Below are positions 1 through 7,764 of a stretch of 10,375 nucleotides of DNA, in pieces (within the stretch, counting starts at the first letter, position 1; the number at the start of each line of letters is the position of its first letter). The notes under the pieces were generated by a model. The model saw nothing but the letters and a program-made list of their open reading frames with translations. It was not told the DNA's origin and searched no databases. The translations under genes and the position numbers were made by a program. The DNA is from an uncultured Oscillospiraceae bacterium (lineage in GTDB: Bacteria > Bacillota > Clostridia > Oscillospirales > Oscillospiraceae). The stretch covers positions 6,703 to 17,077 of the forward strand of contig CAJUCB010000039.1 in assembly GCA_910584805.1 (NCBI GenBank), in the 5' to 3' direction.

Positions 1-2154
1 TATCGGGTGCAGCACAAGGACGGCAAGATATTCCATGTCATGGGCAACATCAAGCTGATCGAGGAGAACGGAGAGTTGTTCTACCAGCGCTTCCTTCTGG
101 ACTACACGGATCAAAAGCTCCGGGAACAGCAGGAGCGGATGGAGAGCGAACGGCGCCAGATGGAATTGGTCTATGCCCTGAGCGTGGACTATAATCTGGT
201 CTGCTTCTTTGACTTGGATTCGGGCAAGGGCTCCCCCTTGAGCAGCGCCGACAGCCAGAAAGAAGTGGACACGGTATTCAGCGAAGAGATGTCTTTCCGG
301 GAGAGTATGGAGAGCTATATACAGAACTTCGTCCACCCAGATGACCAGGAAATGCTTCGAAACGCCTGTTCCCAAGAGAAATTGAAGGAAGAGCTGTCCA
401 AAAAGAAGACCTATTATGTGAACTATCGCATCGTGATTGATGGGGAAGTCAAATTTTATCAAATCAAAGCAGTACGTGCCGGAACCTGGGAGGGGCGGCA
501 GGGCATTGTCCTGGGCTTCCGCAATGTGGACGATGAGACCCGCAGTGAGATGGAGAAGAAGGTTCTGCTAGAGGAGGCCTTGTCCCAGGCAAACCGCGCC
601 AGCAAGGCCAAGAGCGTCTTCTTATCCAATATGTCCCATGACATCCGTACCCCGATGAACGCCATTGTGGGCTTTACGAATCTTGCGATGAACAACATCA
701 GCAATCAGGACCAGGTGGAGGAGTATCTAAAAAAGATCATGACCTCTGGGAACCATCTGGTGAGCTTGATCAATGACGTCCTGGACATGAGCCGAATTGA
801 AAGTGGGAAAATGCGCCTGGATGAGACCTTGTGTAGCTTGCCGGATATCCTTCACGGACTGCGCAGCATCATCCAAGCGGATATCCGTGCCAAACAGTTG
901 GAGTTGTTCATCGACACAGTGGATATCCTAGATGAGGATATTTATTGCGATAAGCTGCGGCTGAATCAAGTTCTGCTGAACCTACTGAGCAATTCCATCA
1001 AATATACTGGGGCTGGCGGCAGGGTCAGTATGCGTATCACCGAAAAACCTGGTGCGCCAGAGGGCTATGCTAGCTATGTGTTCAGTATCAAGGACACAGG
1101 CATTGGCATGAGCCAGGAGTTTGTGGCCCATATTTTTGAACCCTTTGAACGGGAACGCAATTCCACCATCAGCGGCATCCAGGGCACAGGCCTTGGCATG
1201 GCTATCACGAAAAACATCGTGGACATGATGAGTGGTTCCATCCAGGTATTCAGCGAACAGGGGGTAGGCACCGAGTTTGTGGTCTCCTTTACCTTCCGCC
1301 TGCGTTCGGGGCCCAAGGAGATTCAGACCATACCGACACTGAAAAACTGCCGGGCACTGGTGGTGGATGATGATTTCAACACCTGCGACAGCGTGTCCTA
1401 CATGCTTCAGCAGTTTGGGATGCGGGCAGAATGGACCCTTTCCGGCCGGGAGGCGGTGTTGCGTACCCGGCAAGCAGTGATGCGCAACGACAGCTACAGT
1501 GTCTATGTCATTGATTGGCTGATGCCAGACATGAATGGCGTGGAGGTCGCCCGGCGGATACGCAAAGAGATGGGGGAGGATGTTCCTATCATCGTGCTCA
1601 CCGCCTATGACTGGTCAGACATTGAGGAAGAGGCAAAGGAGGCAGGGGTCAACGCATTTTGCAGCAAGCCCTTGTTCCTGTCAGAGCTGAGAAATTGCCT
1701 GAGCTCCTTGGTGGAGGGAGACGAGGAACCGGTGGAGGTCTGTGCATGCCAAGAGGAGAAGCCCCCCAGGCTCCACTCCGGCCGCATCCTGCTGGCAGAG
1801 GACAATGAATTGAACCAGGAGATCGCGGTGGCCCTGCTGGAAGAGGCGGGCTTCACAACGGACGTGGCAGACAATGGAAGCATTGCCGTGGATATGCTCA
1901 AGGGCGCTGAGCCAGGTTACTACTGCTTGGTGTTGATGGATGTCCAGATGCCAGTGATGGATGGCTACACGGCAGCCCGGGAGATCCGGGCGTTGGAGAA
2001 CCAGGAATTGGCAAAAATCCCGATTTTCGCCATCACCGCCAACGCCTTTGAAGAGGACCGTCAGGCGGCGTTGAGTTGTGGGATGAACGGGCATATTGCA
2101 AAGCCCATCAACATTGAGGCATTGTCTAAAATGCTCAATGAAGAATTGGGCTGA
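1..2154 (+). CDS. Hybrid sensor histidine kinase with two receiver domains (5' partial)
   Basis: The frame is open from base 1, so the true start lies upstream; 717 codons are visible. Numbering from the first codon: residues 1-40 are the end of a PAS fold (a YRV-x-HKDGK strand like the paralogue's YRI-x-RKDGS). A short charged coiled coil and a second PAS-like region follow, to about 180. HisKA comes next, with the phospho-acceptor His213 in SNMSHDIRTP. A HATPase domain follows with N box (LLNLLSNSIKYT), G1 (DTGIGM), F box (IFEPFERE) and G2 (GTGLGMA). Receiver 1 has acceptor Asp505 (VIDWLMPD) and Lys556; receiver 2 has Asp647 (LMDVQMPVMDG) and Lys701. All catalytic positions look intact. No Hpt domain and no membrane span are visible, so the visible part is probably cytosolic. 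By family it autophosphorylates and passes phosphate to its own receivers; signal and final output are unknown. The next kinase starts 33 nt downstream, probably in the same transcript. Confidence 0.93.
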   Translation, partial: YRVQHKDGKIFHVMGNIKLIEENGELFYQRFLLDYTDQKLREQQERMESERRQMELVYALSVDYNLVCFFDLDSGKGSPLSSADSQKEVDTVFSEEMSFRESMESYIQNFVHPDDQEMLRNACSQEKLKEELSKKKTYYVNYRIVIDGEVKFYQIKAVRAGTWEGRQGIVLGFRNVDDETRSEMEKKVLLEEALSQANRASKAKSVFLSNMSHDIRTPMNAIVGFTNLAMNNISNQDQVEEYLKKIMTSGNHLVSLINDVLDMSRIESGKMRLDETLCSLPDILHGLRSIIQADIRAKQLELFIDTVDILDEDIYCDKLRLNQVLLNLLSNSIKYTGAGGRVSMRITEKPGAPEGYASYVFSIKDTGIGMSQEFVAHIFEPFERERNSTISGIQGTGLGMAITKNIVDMMSGSIQVFSEQGVGTEFVVSFTFRLRSGPKEIQTIPTLKNCRALVVDDDFNTCDSVSYMLQQFGMRAEWTLSGREAVLRTRQAVMRNDSYSVYVIDWLMPDMNGVEVARRIRKEMGEDVPIIVLTAYDWSDIEEEAKEAGVNAFCSKPLFLSELRNCLSSLVEGDEEPVEVCACQEEKPPRLHSGRILLAEDNELNQEIAVALLEEAGFTTDVADNGSIAVDMLKGAEPGYYCLVLMDVQMPVMDGYTAAREIRALENQELAKIPIFAITANAFEEDRQAALSCGMNGHIAKPINIEALSKMLNEELG

Positions 2155-2187
2155 CAGGAAGCGGCAGAAAGGAAGTGAGCCATCATC

Positions 2188-4386
2188 ATGTGCAGGCAGG
2201 ACGGAAATTACCTGGGTGGAAATATCCTAGGCTTTTTGAAGCTGTTAAGAGATAACCAGTTGGATATCAACCACATCATGGAGCAGAAGGAGCGCGAGGC
2301 CTTTTTGGCCTTGCCGGAGGCAAAGGAGTACCTGACCAGCTATGAGTTGGTGAACTTCATGGAGCGGATGCCTGGCGGCTTTTTGATTTATTATGCCGAC
2401 GGAGATGAGGAAATCATCTATGCCAACCGGGCCACGCGCCAGATGTTTCAATGCGAGAACATTGAGGAATTCCGGGAGATGACAGGCAATTCCTTCCGGG
2501 GTATGGTACACCCGCAGGCCGTGCAGGAGAGCATCCACGCGCAGATTCGGGAGAACCAGGAGGATTTGGACTATGTGGAGTACCGGATCGTCCGAAAGGA
2601 TGGGTCAACCTGCTGGGTGGAAGACTATGGGCACTATGTTCCCAGTGAGACCTCCCGGGATATCTTCTATGTGTTCTTGAGCGATGCTACGGAAAAACGA
2701 AAACTTCGGGACAAAGAGGCCCAGAAGCTGCAAAACCTGATGGAGGCCTATGACAAGCAGTGGACGCTGATCAACCAGGAGCATCTTCGCCGCTTGGAGG
2801 TGATTGAGGGGCTCAGCGTCACCTATGAAACAATCTTTTATGTAGATCTGGAAAAAGGGCTGATTATGCCATACCGGCTGAGTGCCCGCAGTGGCCCCAT
2901 CTTTGATGATACGCTCCAACCCCTGTCTTTTCCAGCCGTCATGTCCAATTATATTGACAACTGGGTCCATCCAGAGGATCGTGGCATGGTTGCCAAAGCC
3001 ACAGATCCGGATAGTATCCAGAAAAAGCTAGAGGACAGTAAGTCCTATTACAGCAATTACCGGGTGCTGAACGGGGAGGACGCACAGTATTTGCAGATGC
3101 AGGTGGTCAATGTGGGCCATCAGGATCAGGCATCCCAAATCGTTATGGGGTTCCGTCGGGTGGACGAAGAAATCCAGAACGAGATGAAGCAAAAGCAGCT
3201 CCTGGCAGAGGCGTTGGATAATGCCAACCGGGCCATCGGGGCCAAGAGTACCTTCCTGTCCAATATGTCCCACGATATGCGCACGCCGCTGAACGCCATC
3301 TTTGGCTTTTCTACCTTGGCAAAGCGTAACTACAAGAGCCCAGAAATTGTGCTGGAATATTTGGAACGGATTGAGGCGTCCAGCCGGCAGCTGTTGGATC
3401 TCATCAACAAGGTTTTGGAGCTGTCCCAGACGGAATCTGGGGATATGCGCACAGTGGAGGAGGAGTGCGACCTTTGTGATATCCTACAAGAGGTCTATGA
3501 ATTCCTCCTACCCCAAAGTGTGGAGAAGGACATGGAGTTTATCCTAGACTTTTCCAAGGTAACCCACAGGGGGATCTATGCGGATGAGGAAAAGCTGCGG
3601 CAGCTGGTGATGTATCTGGTCAACAACGCGGTGACTTATACTAAGCCGGGGGGAAAGGTTTCCATCACCGCCTCAGAGTTGGAAGAGCTGCCCAATCAGT
3701 TTGCAGTTTACCAGCTGGTGGTGGAGGACAACGGCATTGGCATCAGCCAGGAGTTTATCGAACACATTTTTGAGCCCTTCTCCCGGGAGAAAAACACCAC
3801 CCTCAGTGGGATACACGGCATTGGTCTTGGGCTGACCATTGTCAAAAATATCGTAGATATGATGGATGGGACCATTGAGGTCAAAAGCCAGGTGGGCAAA
3901 GGCAGCACCTTTGTGATTCACATCCAGTTCCGCTACCAGAGCCAGGAAACCGCCCCTGATCAAGATGCAGCCCAGGACGAGTTCGTCCATGGAAATGGGC
4001 AAAAGATACTCGTGGTGGAGGACAACGAGATCAATCTGGAAATTGAGACGGAGCTTTTGGAGGAGATGGGCTTTGTGGTGGAGCCGGCAGAGAACGGCAG
4101 CATTGCGGTGGAAAAGCTTCAGCAGGCCCCGCCTGGCACCTATGATCTGGTTTTGATGGACATCCAAATGCCAGTGATGGACGGCTGGCAGGCGGCCAGG
4201 GCCATCCGCAAGATGGCGGACCCGGTGCTGGCCCGTATCCCCATCATTGCCCTGTCGGCCAATGTTTTTGAAAGTGATATGCGAAAGTCCGAGGAGAGCG
4301 GTATGGATGCCCATCTGCCCAAGCCCCTAGATATCATGCGCCTGCTAGAGACCATCAAAGAGGTTCTCAGGCGGCGGCTCAGCTGA
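2188..4386 (+). CDS. Hybrid sensor histidine kinase with one receiver domain
   Basis: This is a complete 732-residue paralogue of the upstream kinase. Order: an N-terminal lead of about 50 residues; a PAS domain, about 55-165 (ending YRIVRKDGS...W and FYVFLSDATEKRK); a coiled coil, about 165-205; a second PAS-like region, about 208-325; HisKA with acceptor His362 (SNMSHDMRTP); HATPase with N box (LVNNAVTYT), G1 (DNGIGI) and G2 (GIGLGLT); and one receiver from about 606 with Asp658 (LMDIQMPVMDG) and Lys712. There is no transmembrane segment or signal peptide, so a cytosolic sensor is likely. The chosen ATG has GGAAG 12 nt upstream, which is a long spacing, so the start is less sure than the domains. 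It lacks the second receiver of its upstream paralogue and has no Hpt domain. The upstream kinase ends 33 nt before it, suggesting an operon, and the hairpin at 4486 would end the transcript. The stimulus is unknown. Confidence 0.94.
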   Translation: MCRQDGNYLGGNILGFLKLLRDNQLDINHIMEQKEREAFLALPEAKEYLTSYELVNFMERMPGGFLIYYADGDEEIIYANRATRQMFQCENIEEFREMTGNSFRGMVHPQAVQESIHAQIRENQEDLDYVEYRIVRKDGSTCWVEDYGHYVPSETSRDIFYVFLSDATEKRKLRDKEAQKLQNLMEAYDKQWTLINQEHLRRLEVIEGLSVTYETIFYVDLEKGLIMPYRLSARSGPIFDDTLQPLSFPAVMSNYIDNWVHPEDRGMVAKATDPDSIQKKLEDSKSYYSNYRVLNGEDAQYLQMQVVNVGHQDQASQIVMGFRRVDEEIQNEMKQKQLLAEALDNANRAIGAKSTFLSNMSHDMRTPLNAIFGFSTLAKRNYKSPEIVLEYLERIEASSRQLLDLINKVLELSQTESGDMRTVEEECDLCDILQEVYEFLLPQSVEKDMEFILDFSKVTHRGIYADEEKLRQLVMYLVNNAVTYTKPGGKVSITASELEELPNQFAVYQLVVEDNGIGISQEFIEHIFEPFSREKNTTLSGIHGIGLGLTIVKNIVDMMDGTIEVKSQVGKGSTFVIHIQFRYQSQETAPDQDAAQDEFVHGNGQKILVVEDNEINLEIETELLEEMGFVVEPAENGSIAVEKLQQAPPGTYDLVLMDIQMPVMDGWQAARAIRKMADPVLARIPIIALSANVFESDMRKSEESGMDAHLPKPLDIMRLLETIKEVLRRRLS

Positions 4387-4485
4387 CCCATAGGAGAGAA
4401 TGTATTTCATGGATGCGCTGCAGCACCACGGGTTCTCTGTGCATGTTTAGGGTCATATGCTTCCCAGCAATCAATATGTTCAACG

Positions 4486-4526
4486 AAACCCCGGCGGCTT
4501 TGCACAAGCAAAGCCGCCGGGGTTTT
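4486..4526. terminator. Bidirectional hairpin terminator between convergent genes
   Basis: Perfect 18-bp inverted repeat: left arm 4486-4503, 4-nt loop (ACAA), right arm 4508-4525. The core is CCCCGGCGGC, and a T run closes the stem on each strand because the left arm starts with AAA. It lies between the end of the plus-strand kinase pair and the minus-strand feo operon, so it probably stops both. Confidence 0.87.
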
Positions 4527-4539
4527 CGGGGTATGGGAT

Positions 4540-4704
4540 TCAATGGGTGTGGCAGCTCCCGTGACAATTTCCACAGTTACAGCCACAAATGGATTTGCCA
4601 TGCTTCCGTTGACGGCGCAGGTGGACGATACTACCTGCCGCCGCCGCTGCTACCAGCAGCAGGGCAACAATTGTGCCTGCGTGGATTGCGAAGAAAGATA
4701 ACAT
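4540..4704 (-). CDS. FeoB-associated Cys-rich membrane protein
   Basis: A 54-residue protein with a hydrophobic segment at about 10-28 (Ala/Val/Leu rich), a basic stretch (HLRRQRKHGK, 28-37) and a Cys cluster at the C-terminus (CGCNCGNCHGSC; Cys 40, 42, 44, 47, 51). This matches the small FeoB-associated Cys-rich proteins found after feoB in many Firmicutes. The basic segment after the span suggests a cytoplasmic Cys tail. The start is fixed by a consensus AAAGGAGG 8 nt upstream (4713-4720); a longer reading of the same frame would run into feoB. It lies 35 nt after the feoB stop, so it is the last gene of the operon, just before the terminator. Its role is not firmly known; iron binding or help at the FeoB pore is an inference from the Cys cluster and position. 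Confidence 0.88.
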   Translation of the reverse strand: MLSFFAIHAGTIVALLLVAAAAAGSIVHLRRQRKHGKSICGCNCGNCHGSCHTH

Positions 4705-4712
4705 GGGGGTGG

Positions 4713-4720
4713 CCTCCTTT
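4713..4720 (-). promoter_or_regulatory. Ribosome binding site of the Cys-rich protein
   Basis: AAAGGAGG on the minus strand, 8 nt before the ATG at 4704. It decides the short 54-residue start over a longer upstream reading that would overlap feoB. Confidence 0.85.
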
Positions 4721-4739
4721 GGGTCAAATTTATTGGGGA

Positions 4740-7154
4740 TCAGGACTTGGCGGCTTGGTCCGCCTGGATTTTTTGGGATTTTATTGCCGGATTGGGACGA
4801 AATAGCATGTATAGGATGAGGACGATGCAGGCCAAGGCTACGGCTACACCTATGGGGGTTCCGTTTCCAGCAATAAGGCTGCCCAACTGGTAGATAATCA
4901 GCGCCACCACATATCCTAGGGCACACTGATAGCCGATGGCGAACCAGGTCCACTTGGCGGAATTCATCTCCCGCTTGATAGCGCCCATGGCAGCGAAGCA
5001 GGGGGCGCAGAGGAGATTGAATGCCAGGAAAGCGTAACCGGCCAGGGGGGTGAGGCCCTCAAAGTCCAGCACACCAAAGACGCCTACAATCTCCTCCTTG
5101 GCCACCAGGCCCATGATAGTGGCCACAGCGGCCTTGATGTTGCCAAAGCCTAGGGGAGAGAAGATCCAGCAGATGGCGCTGCCAACGATCCCCAGAAGGC
5201 TGTTTTCCAGGGCCATATCCAGACTGAAGGAGAAGGCGCCGTCCACAATGCCAAAGTGTGAGCCAGCCCAGATGACGATGGAGGCCAGGAGGATGACAGT
5301 TCCGGCTTTTTTGATGAAGGACCAGCCCCGTTCCCACATGGAGCGCAGGACATTGGTGACGGTAGGCCAGTGGTAGGCGGGCAGTTCCATCACAAAGGGC
5401 GCGGGGTCTCCGGCAAACGGGCGGGTCTTTTTCAGCATGATGCCGGAGATCACGATGGCTGTTATGCCCAGGAAATAGGCACTGGGGGCAACCCACCAGG
5501 CTCCGCCAAACAGGGCAGTGGCGATGAGGGCAATGATGGGCATTTTTGCCCCACAGGGGATGAAGGTGGTGGTCATGATCGTCATGCGGCGATCCCGCTC
5601 ATGTTCAATGGTTCGGGAGGCCATGATCCCGGGGACACCACAGCCGGTGCCGATGAGGATGGGGATGAAGGACTTGCCGGAGAGGCCGAAGCGGCGGAAA
5701 ATCCGGTCCATGACGAAAGCGACACGGGCCATATAGCCGCAGGCCTCTAGGAAAGCCAGCATGATGAAAAGCACCAGAAGCTGAGGCACAAAGCCCAGTA
5801 CAGCGCCTACCCCGCCCACGATACCGTCCAGGATTAGGCTTTTTACACTGTCTGCACAGCCAATGGCGTCCAGTCCATGTTCCAAGACCACGGGAATACC
5901 GGGGATCCAGATTCCAAATCCAGCGGTATCTGGTGCATTTTCCATGGCAGCCTCGTAGGCTGTAGAGACATCAAAGCCTTCTGCTATCAAAGCATCAGCA
6001 TAGAACCCATAGGCTTCGTCGAACGCGGCAAAATCTTCCTCGTCAATGGCGTCCAGGAGATTTTCGGCGCCAACGATACCGGCCTCTGCCGCATCCTCTA
6101 TGGTGGATACATAGGGATCCGTCCAGAGGGTTTCCTCAGCGTATTCGTTGATGGCCTCCGTATAGGCGGCACTGCCGGTTCCAAAGAGGTGGAAGCCCTC
6201 CCCGAACAGGCCATCGTTGGCCCAGTCTGTGGCCCAGGTGCCAACTGTGCTCACGGCGATGAAGTAAACTAGAACCATGATAGCGGCGAAGATGGGCAGG
6301 GCCAGGACACGGTGGGTGACGATGCGGTCGATCTTGTCGGAGATGGTCAGCTGACCGGCTGCTTTCCGTTTATAGGTACCCTCAAGGATCGAACCAATGT
6401 AGTTGTAGCGCTCGTTGGTAATGATGCTCTCGGCGTCGTCGTCCAACTCCTTCTCTGTGGAGCGGATATCCTCTTCGATGTGATCCAGGAGTGGTTGGGG
6501 GATGTTGATCTTTTCCAAGGCCTTTTCGTCCCGTTCAAAGATCTTGATGGAATACCAGCGCTGTTGCTCGGGGGGCATGTCGTGGAGGACTGCTTCCTCA
6601 ATGTGGGCTAAGGCGTGTTCCACTGGGCCGGAAAAGTTATGGGTTGGGACCGTCTTGGTGGAGCGGGTAGCGTGGATGGCTGCCTCAGCGGCTTCCATGA
6701 CGCCAGTGGCTTTGAGAGCAGATATCTCCATCACCTGGCAGCCTAGAGAGCGGGAGAGCGCTGGGAAGTTGATGCTGTCACCATTCTTTTTCACCAAGTC
6801 CATCATGTTCACAGCGATGACCACAGGGATGCCGAGCTCTGTGAGTTGAGTGGTGAGGTAGAGATTGCGTTCTAGGTTGGTGCCGTCCACGATGTTCAGG
6901 ATGGCATCTGGCCGCTCTTCAATGAGATAATTTCTGGCTACCACTTCCTCCATGGTGTAGGGGGAGAGGGAATAGATGCCGGGGAGGTCCATGATGACCA
7001 CGTTTTTATGGCCCTTTAATTGCCCTTCCTTCTTCTCCACTGTAACACCCGGCCAGTTGCCCACGAACTGGTTGGAGCCGGTCAAGGCGTTGAACAGGGT
7101 GGTTTTGCCACAGTTGGGGTTGCCAGCCAGGGCAATTTTTATTTGCTGCTCCAT
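4740..7154 (-). CDS. feoB: Ferrous iron transport protein B (GTPase-permease)
   Basis: An 804-residue protein that imports Fe(II) across the cytoplasmic membrane. The N-terminal G domain shows G1 GNPNCGKT (11-18), G3 DLPG (56-59), G4 NMMD (116-119) and G5 SALKATG (145-151). A helical GDI-like region runs to about 270 and the membrane domain begins at about 284. Gate and nucleoside-recognition-like segments follow, with GYMARVAFVMDR (473-484), GTGCGVPGIMASRT (502-515) and PCGAKMP (533-539); the conserved pore-type Cys505 and Cys534 are present. A second half with CAPCFAAMGAI (716-726) completes the permease. Unusual: between the first span and the next conserved segment lies a loop of about 130 residues, very acidic and with no Lys or Arg from 283 to 437; from memory E. 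coli FeoB has far less here. The ATG has GGAG 7 nt upstream. It follows feoA by 89 nt and precedes the Cys-rich gene by 35 nt. Confidence 0.98.
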   Translation of the reverse strand: MEQQIKIALAGNPNCGKTTLFNALTGSNQFVGNWPGVTVEKKEGQLKGHKNVVIMDLPGIYSLSPYTMEEVVARNYLIEERPDAILNIVDGTNLERNLYLTTQLTELGIPVVIAVNMMDLVKKNGDSINFPALSRSLGCQVMEISALKATGVMEAAEAAIHATRSTKTVPTHNFSGPVEHALAHIEEAVLHDMPPEQQRWYSIKIFERDEKALEKINIPQPLLDHIEEDIRSTEKELDDDAESIITNERYNYIGSILEGTYKRKAAGQLTISDKIDRIVTHRVLALPIFAAIMVLVYFIAVSTVGTWATDWANDGLFGEGFHLFGTGSAAYTEAINEYAEETLWTDPYVSTIEDAAEAGIVGAENLLDAIDEEDFAAFDEAYGFYADALIAEGFDVSTAYEAAMENAPDTAGFGIWIPGIPVVLEHGLDAIGCADSVKSLILDGIVGGVGAVLGFVPQLLVLFIMLAFLEACGYMARVAFVMDRIFRRFGLSGKSFIPILIGTGCGVPGIMASRTIEHERDRRMTIMTTTFIPCGAKMPIIALIATALFGGAWWVAPSAYFLGITAIVISGIMLKKTRPFAGDPAPFVMELPAYHWPTVTNVLRSMWERGWSFIKKAGTVILLASIVIWAGSHFGIVDGAFSFSLDMALENSLLGIVGSAICWIFSPLGFGNIKAAVATIMGLVAKEEIVGVFGVLDFEGLTPLAGYAFLAFNLLCAPCFAAMGAIKREMNSAKWTWFAIGYQCALGYVVALIIYQLGSLIAGNGTPIGVAVALACIVLILYMLFRPNPAIKSQKIQADQAAKS

Positions 7155-7179
7155 AGTTTCACTCCGTTCATTTTATCAA

Positions 7180-7193
7180 TTAGTTTCGCCTAA
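7180..7193 (-). promoter_or_regulatory. Possible DtxR-type half-site pair between feoA and feoB
   Basis: On the minus strand this reads TTAG-GCGAAA-CTAA, the same TTAG-N6-CTAA layout as the palindrome at the feo promoter (TTAG-CAGTTG-CTAA). It lies 25 nt before the feoB ATG. Only eight positions are fixed, so a chance match is possible. Confidence 0.3.
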
Positions 7194-7201
7194 CTTTTTG
7201 A

Positions 7202-7230
7202 GCAAAAACGGGAGGGAATCCCGTTTTTGC
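7202..7230 (-). promoter_or_regulatory. Hairpin in the feoA-feoB intergenic region
   Basis: Perfect 12-bp stem (GCAAAAACGGGA, 7202-7213, with 7219-7230) and a 5-nt loop, 13 nt after the feoA stop. The T run lies inside the stem rather than after it, so it is not a textbook terminator. It may partly end, process or stabilise the feoAB transcript. Confidence 0.55.
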
Positions 7231-7243
7231 ACCTGAGAATGCT

Positions 7244-7465
7244 TCACTCCACCTCGACCATTTCCGCATCTGCTTTGCGCAGGGAGAGCTCATAGCCGCG
7301 CAGGGAGATTTCCATGGGGTCGCCCAGAGGTGCGACTTTTCGTACAAAGACCTCAACGCCTTTGGTGATGCCCATGTCCATGATACGGCGCTTAATAGCA
7401 CCCTCGCCATGGAGCTTTACTACCCGGGCAGATTTGCCCACAGGGACTTCTTTCAGAGTGTTCAT
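7244..7465 (-). CDS. feoA: Ferrous iron transport protein A
   Basis: A 73-residue cytosolic SH3-like protein of the FeoA family, usual size for free-standing FeoA. Typical features are the opening KEVPVGKSARVVKL, the central RRIMDMGITKGVEVFV strand-turn segment (27-42), APLGDPMEISLRGYELSLR (45-63) and a C-terminal V-E-V-E strand. The ATG at 7465 has TAAGGAG 8 nt upstream. It is the first gene of feoA-feoB-Cys-rich protein, with the promoter about 100 nt upstream. FeoA is known to be needed for Fe(II) uptake through FeoB, probably by direct contact; its exact action is not settled. Confidence 0.96.
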   Translation of the reverse strand: MNTLKEVPVGKSARVVKLHGEGAIKRRIMDMGITKGVEVFVRKVAPLGDPMEISLRGYELSLRKADAEMVEVE

Positions 7466-7543
7466 GCCTGCTTCTCCTTATGAAATCATGATTCTGGCCA
7501 CCGGTTCCTAAAGGAGCACAGCCTGGAATCCATTATTTTTTAA

Positions 7544-7561
7544 GATTAGCAGTTGCTAATC
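7544..7561. promoter_or_regulatory. Perfect palindrome at the feo transcription start (candidate DtxR-type operator)
   Basis: GATTAGCA-GT-TGCTAATC, with 8-bp perfect arms. It begins where the feo transcript is predicted to start (about 7562), so a bound protein would block transcription. TTAG...CTAA ends are also seen in DtxR/IdeR boxes. The divergent DtxR-family gene is the natural candidate binder; this is inference. Confidence 0.65.
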
Positions 7562-7568
7562 CTCTGTT

Positions 7569-7597
7569 ATTGTAGCTTGTTTTATAGCGGTTTTCAA
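7569..7597 (-). promoter_or_regulatory. Sigma-A-type promoter of the feo operon
   Basis: On the minus strand: -35 TTGAAA (7592-7597), 17-nt spacer, -10 TACAAT (7569-7574). The predicted start is near 7562, giving a leader of about 97 nt before feoA. Each box differs from consensus at one or two positions. Confidence 0.75.
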
Positions 7598-7603
7598 CGG
7601 CTA
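7585..7603. promoter_or_regulatory. Imperfect 19-bp palindrome over the feo -35 box
   Basis: TAGCGGTTTTCAACGGCTA: 7 of 9 symmetric pairs match around the centre, and the length equals that of DtxR/IdeR boxes. It covers the -35 box of the feo promoter, so it could be a second operator. It is weaker than the perfect palindrome at 7544-7561. Confidence 0.4.
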
Positions 7604-7692
7604 ACTGGAACTTCTGATGACTCCTATCGCTTTTTGTTGTTTTGCACAAAAGAGGGGGAGTATATCATCTGGAACTGGTCAACCATCCAATG

Positions 7693-7720
7693 CTTGCTGC
7701 TCTTGAAAACTTGCAGCAAG
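7693..7720. promoter_or_regulatory. Inverted repeats in the dtxR-type gene promoter
   Basis: CTTGCTGC (7693-7700) and GCAGCAAG (7713-7720) form an 8-bp inverted repeat flanking the -35 box. Nested in it is a 13-base palindrome, ACTTGCAGCAAGT (7709-7721). Possible autoregulatory site; the sequence differs from the feo palindromes, so a different regulator is also possible. Confidence 0.35.
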
Positions 7721-7731
7721 TATGGTATCTT
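7703..7731 (+). promoter_or_regulatory. Promoter of the DtxR-family gene
   Basis: -35 TTGAAA (7703-7708), 17-nt spacer, -10 TATCTT (7726-7731) preceded by an extended -10 TGG. The predicted start is near 7738, 27 nt before the ATG at 7765. Confidence 0.65.
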
Positions 7732-7764
7732 ATAAATAAGTTTTATGTGAGAGGGGATGGTCCT

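Noticed and set aside
4400..4450. A 16-codon open frame after the second kinase (MYFMDALQHHGFSVHV)
   Set aside because: It is too short, its GGAG lies only 3 nt before the first ATG, and it matches nothing known. Probably chance or a small remnant.
4705..4953. Upstream extension of the Cys-rich gene
   Set aside because: It overlaps the feoB 3' end in another frame; the consensus ribosome site at 4713-4720 marks the real start.
7466..7562. Metal riboswitch in the feoA leader
   Set aside because: The roughly 97-nt leader shows only small local hairpins and the 10-bp palindrome AATCATGATT (7484-7493). I cannot see the four-way junction of the NiCo/Fe(II) type.
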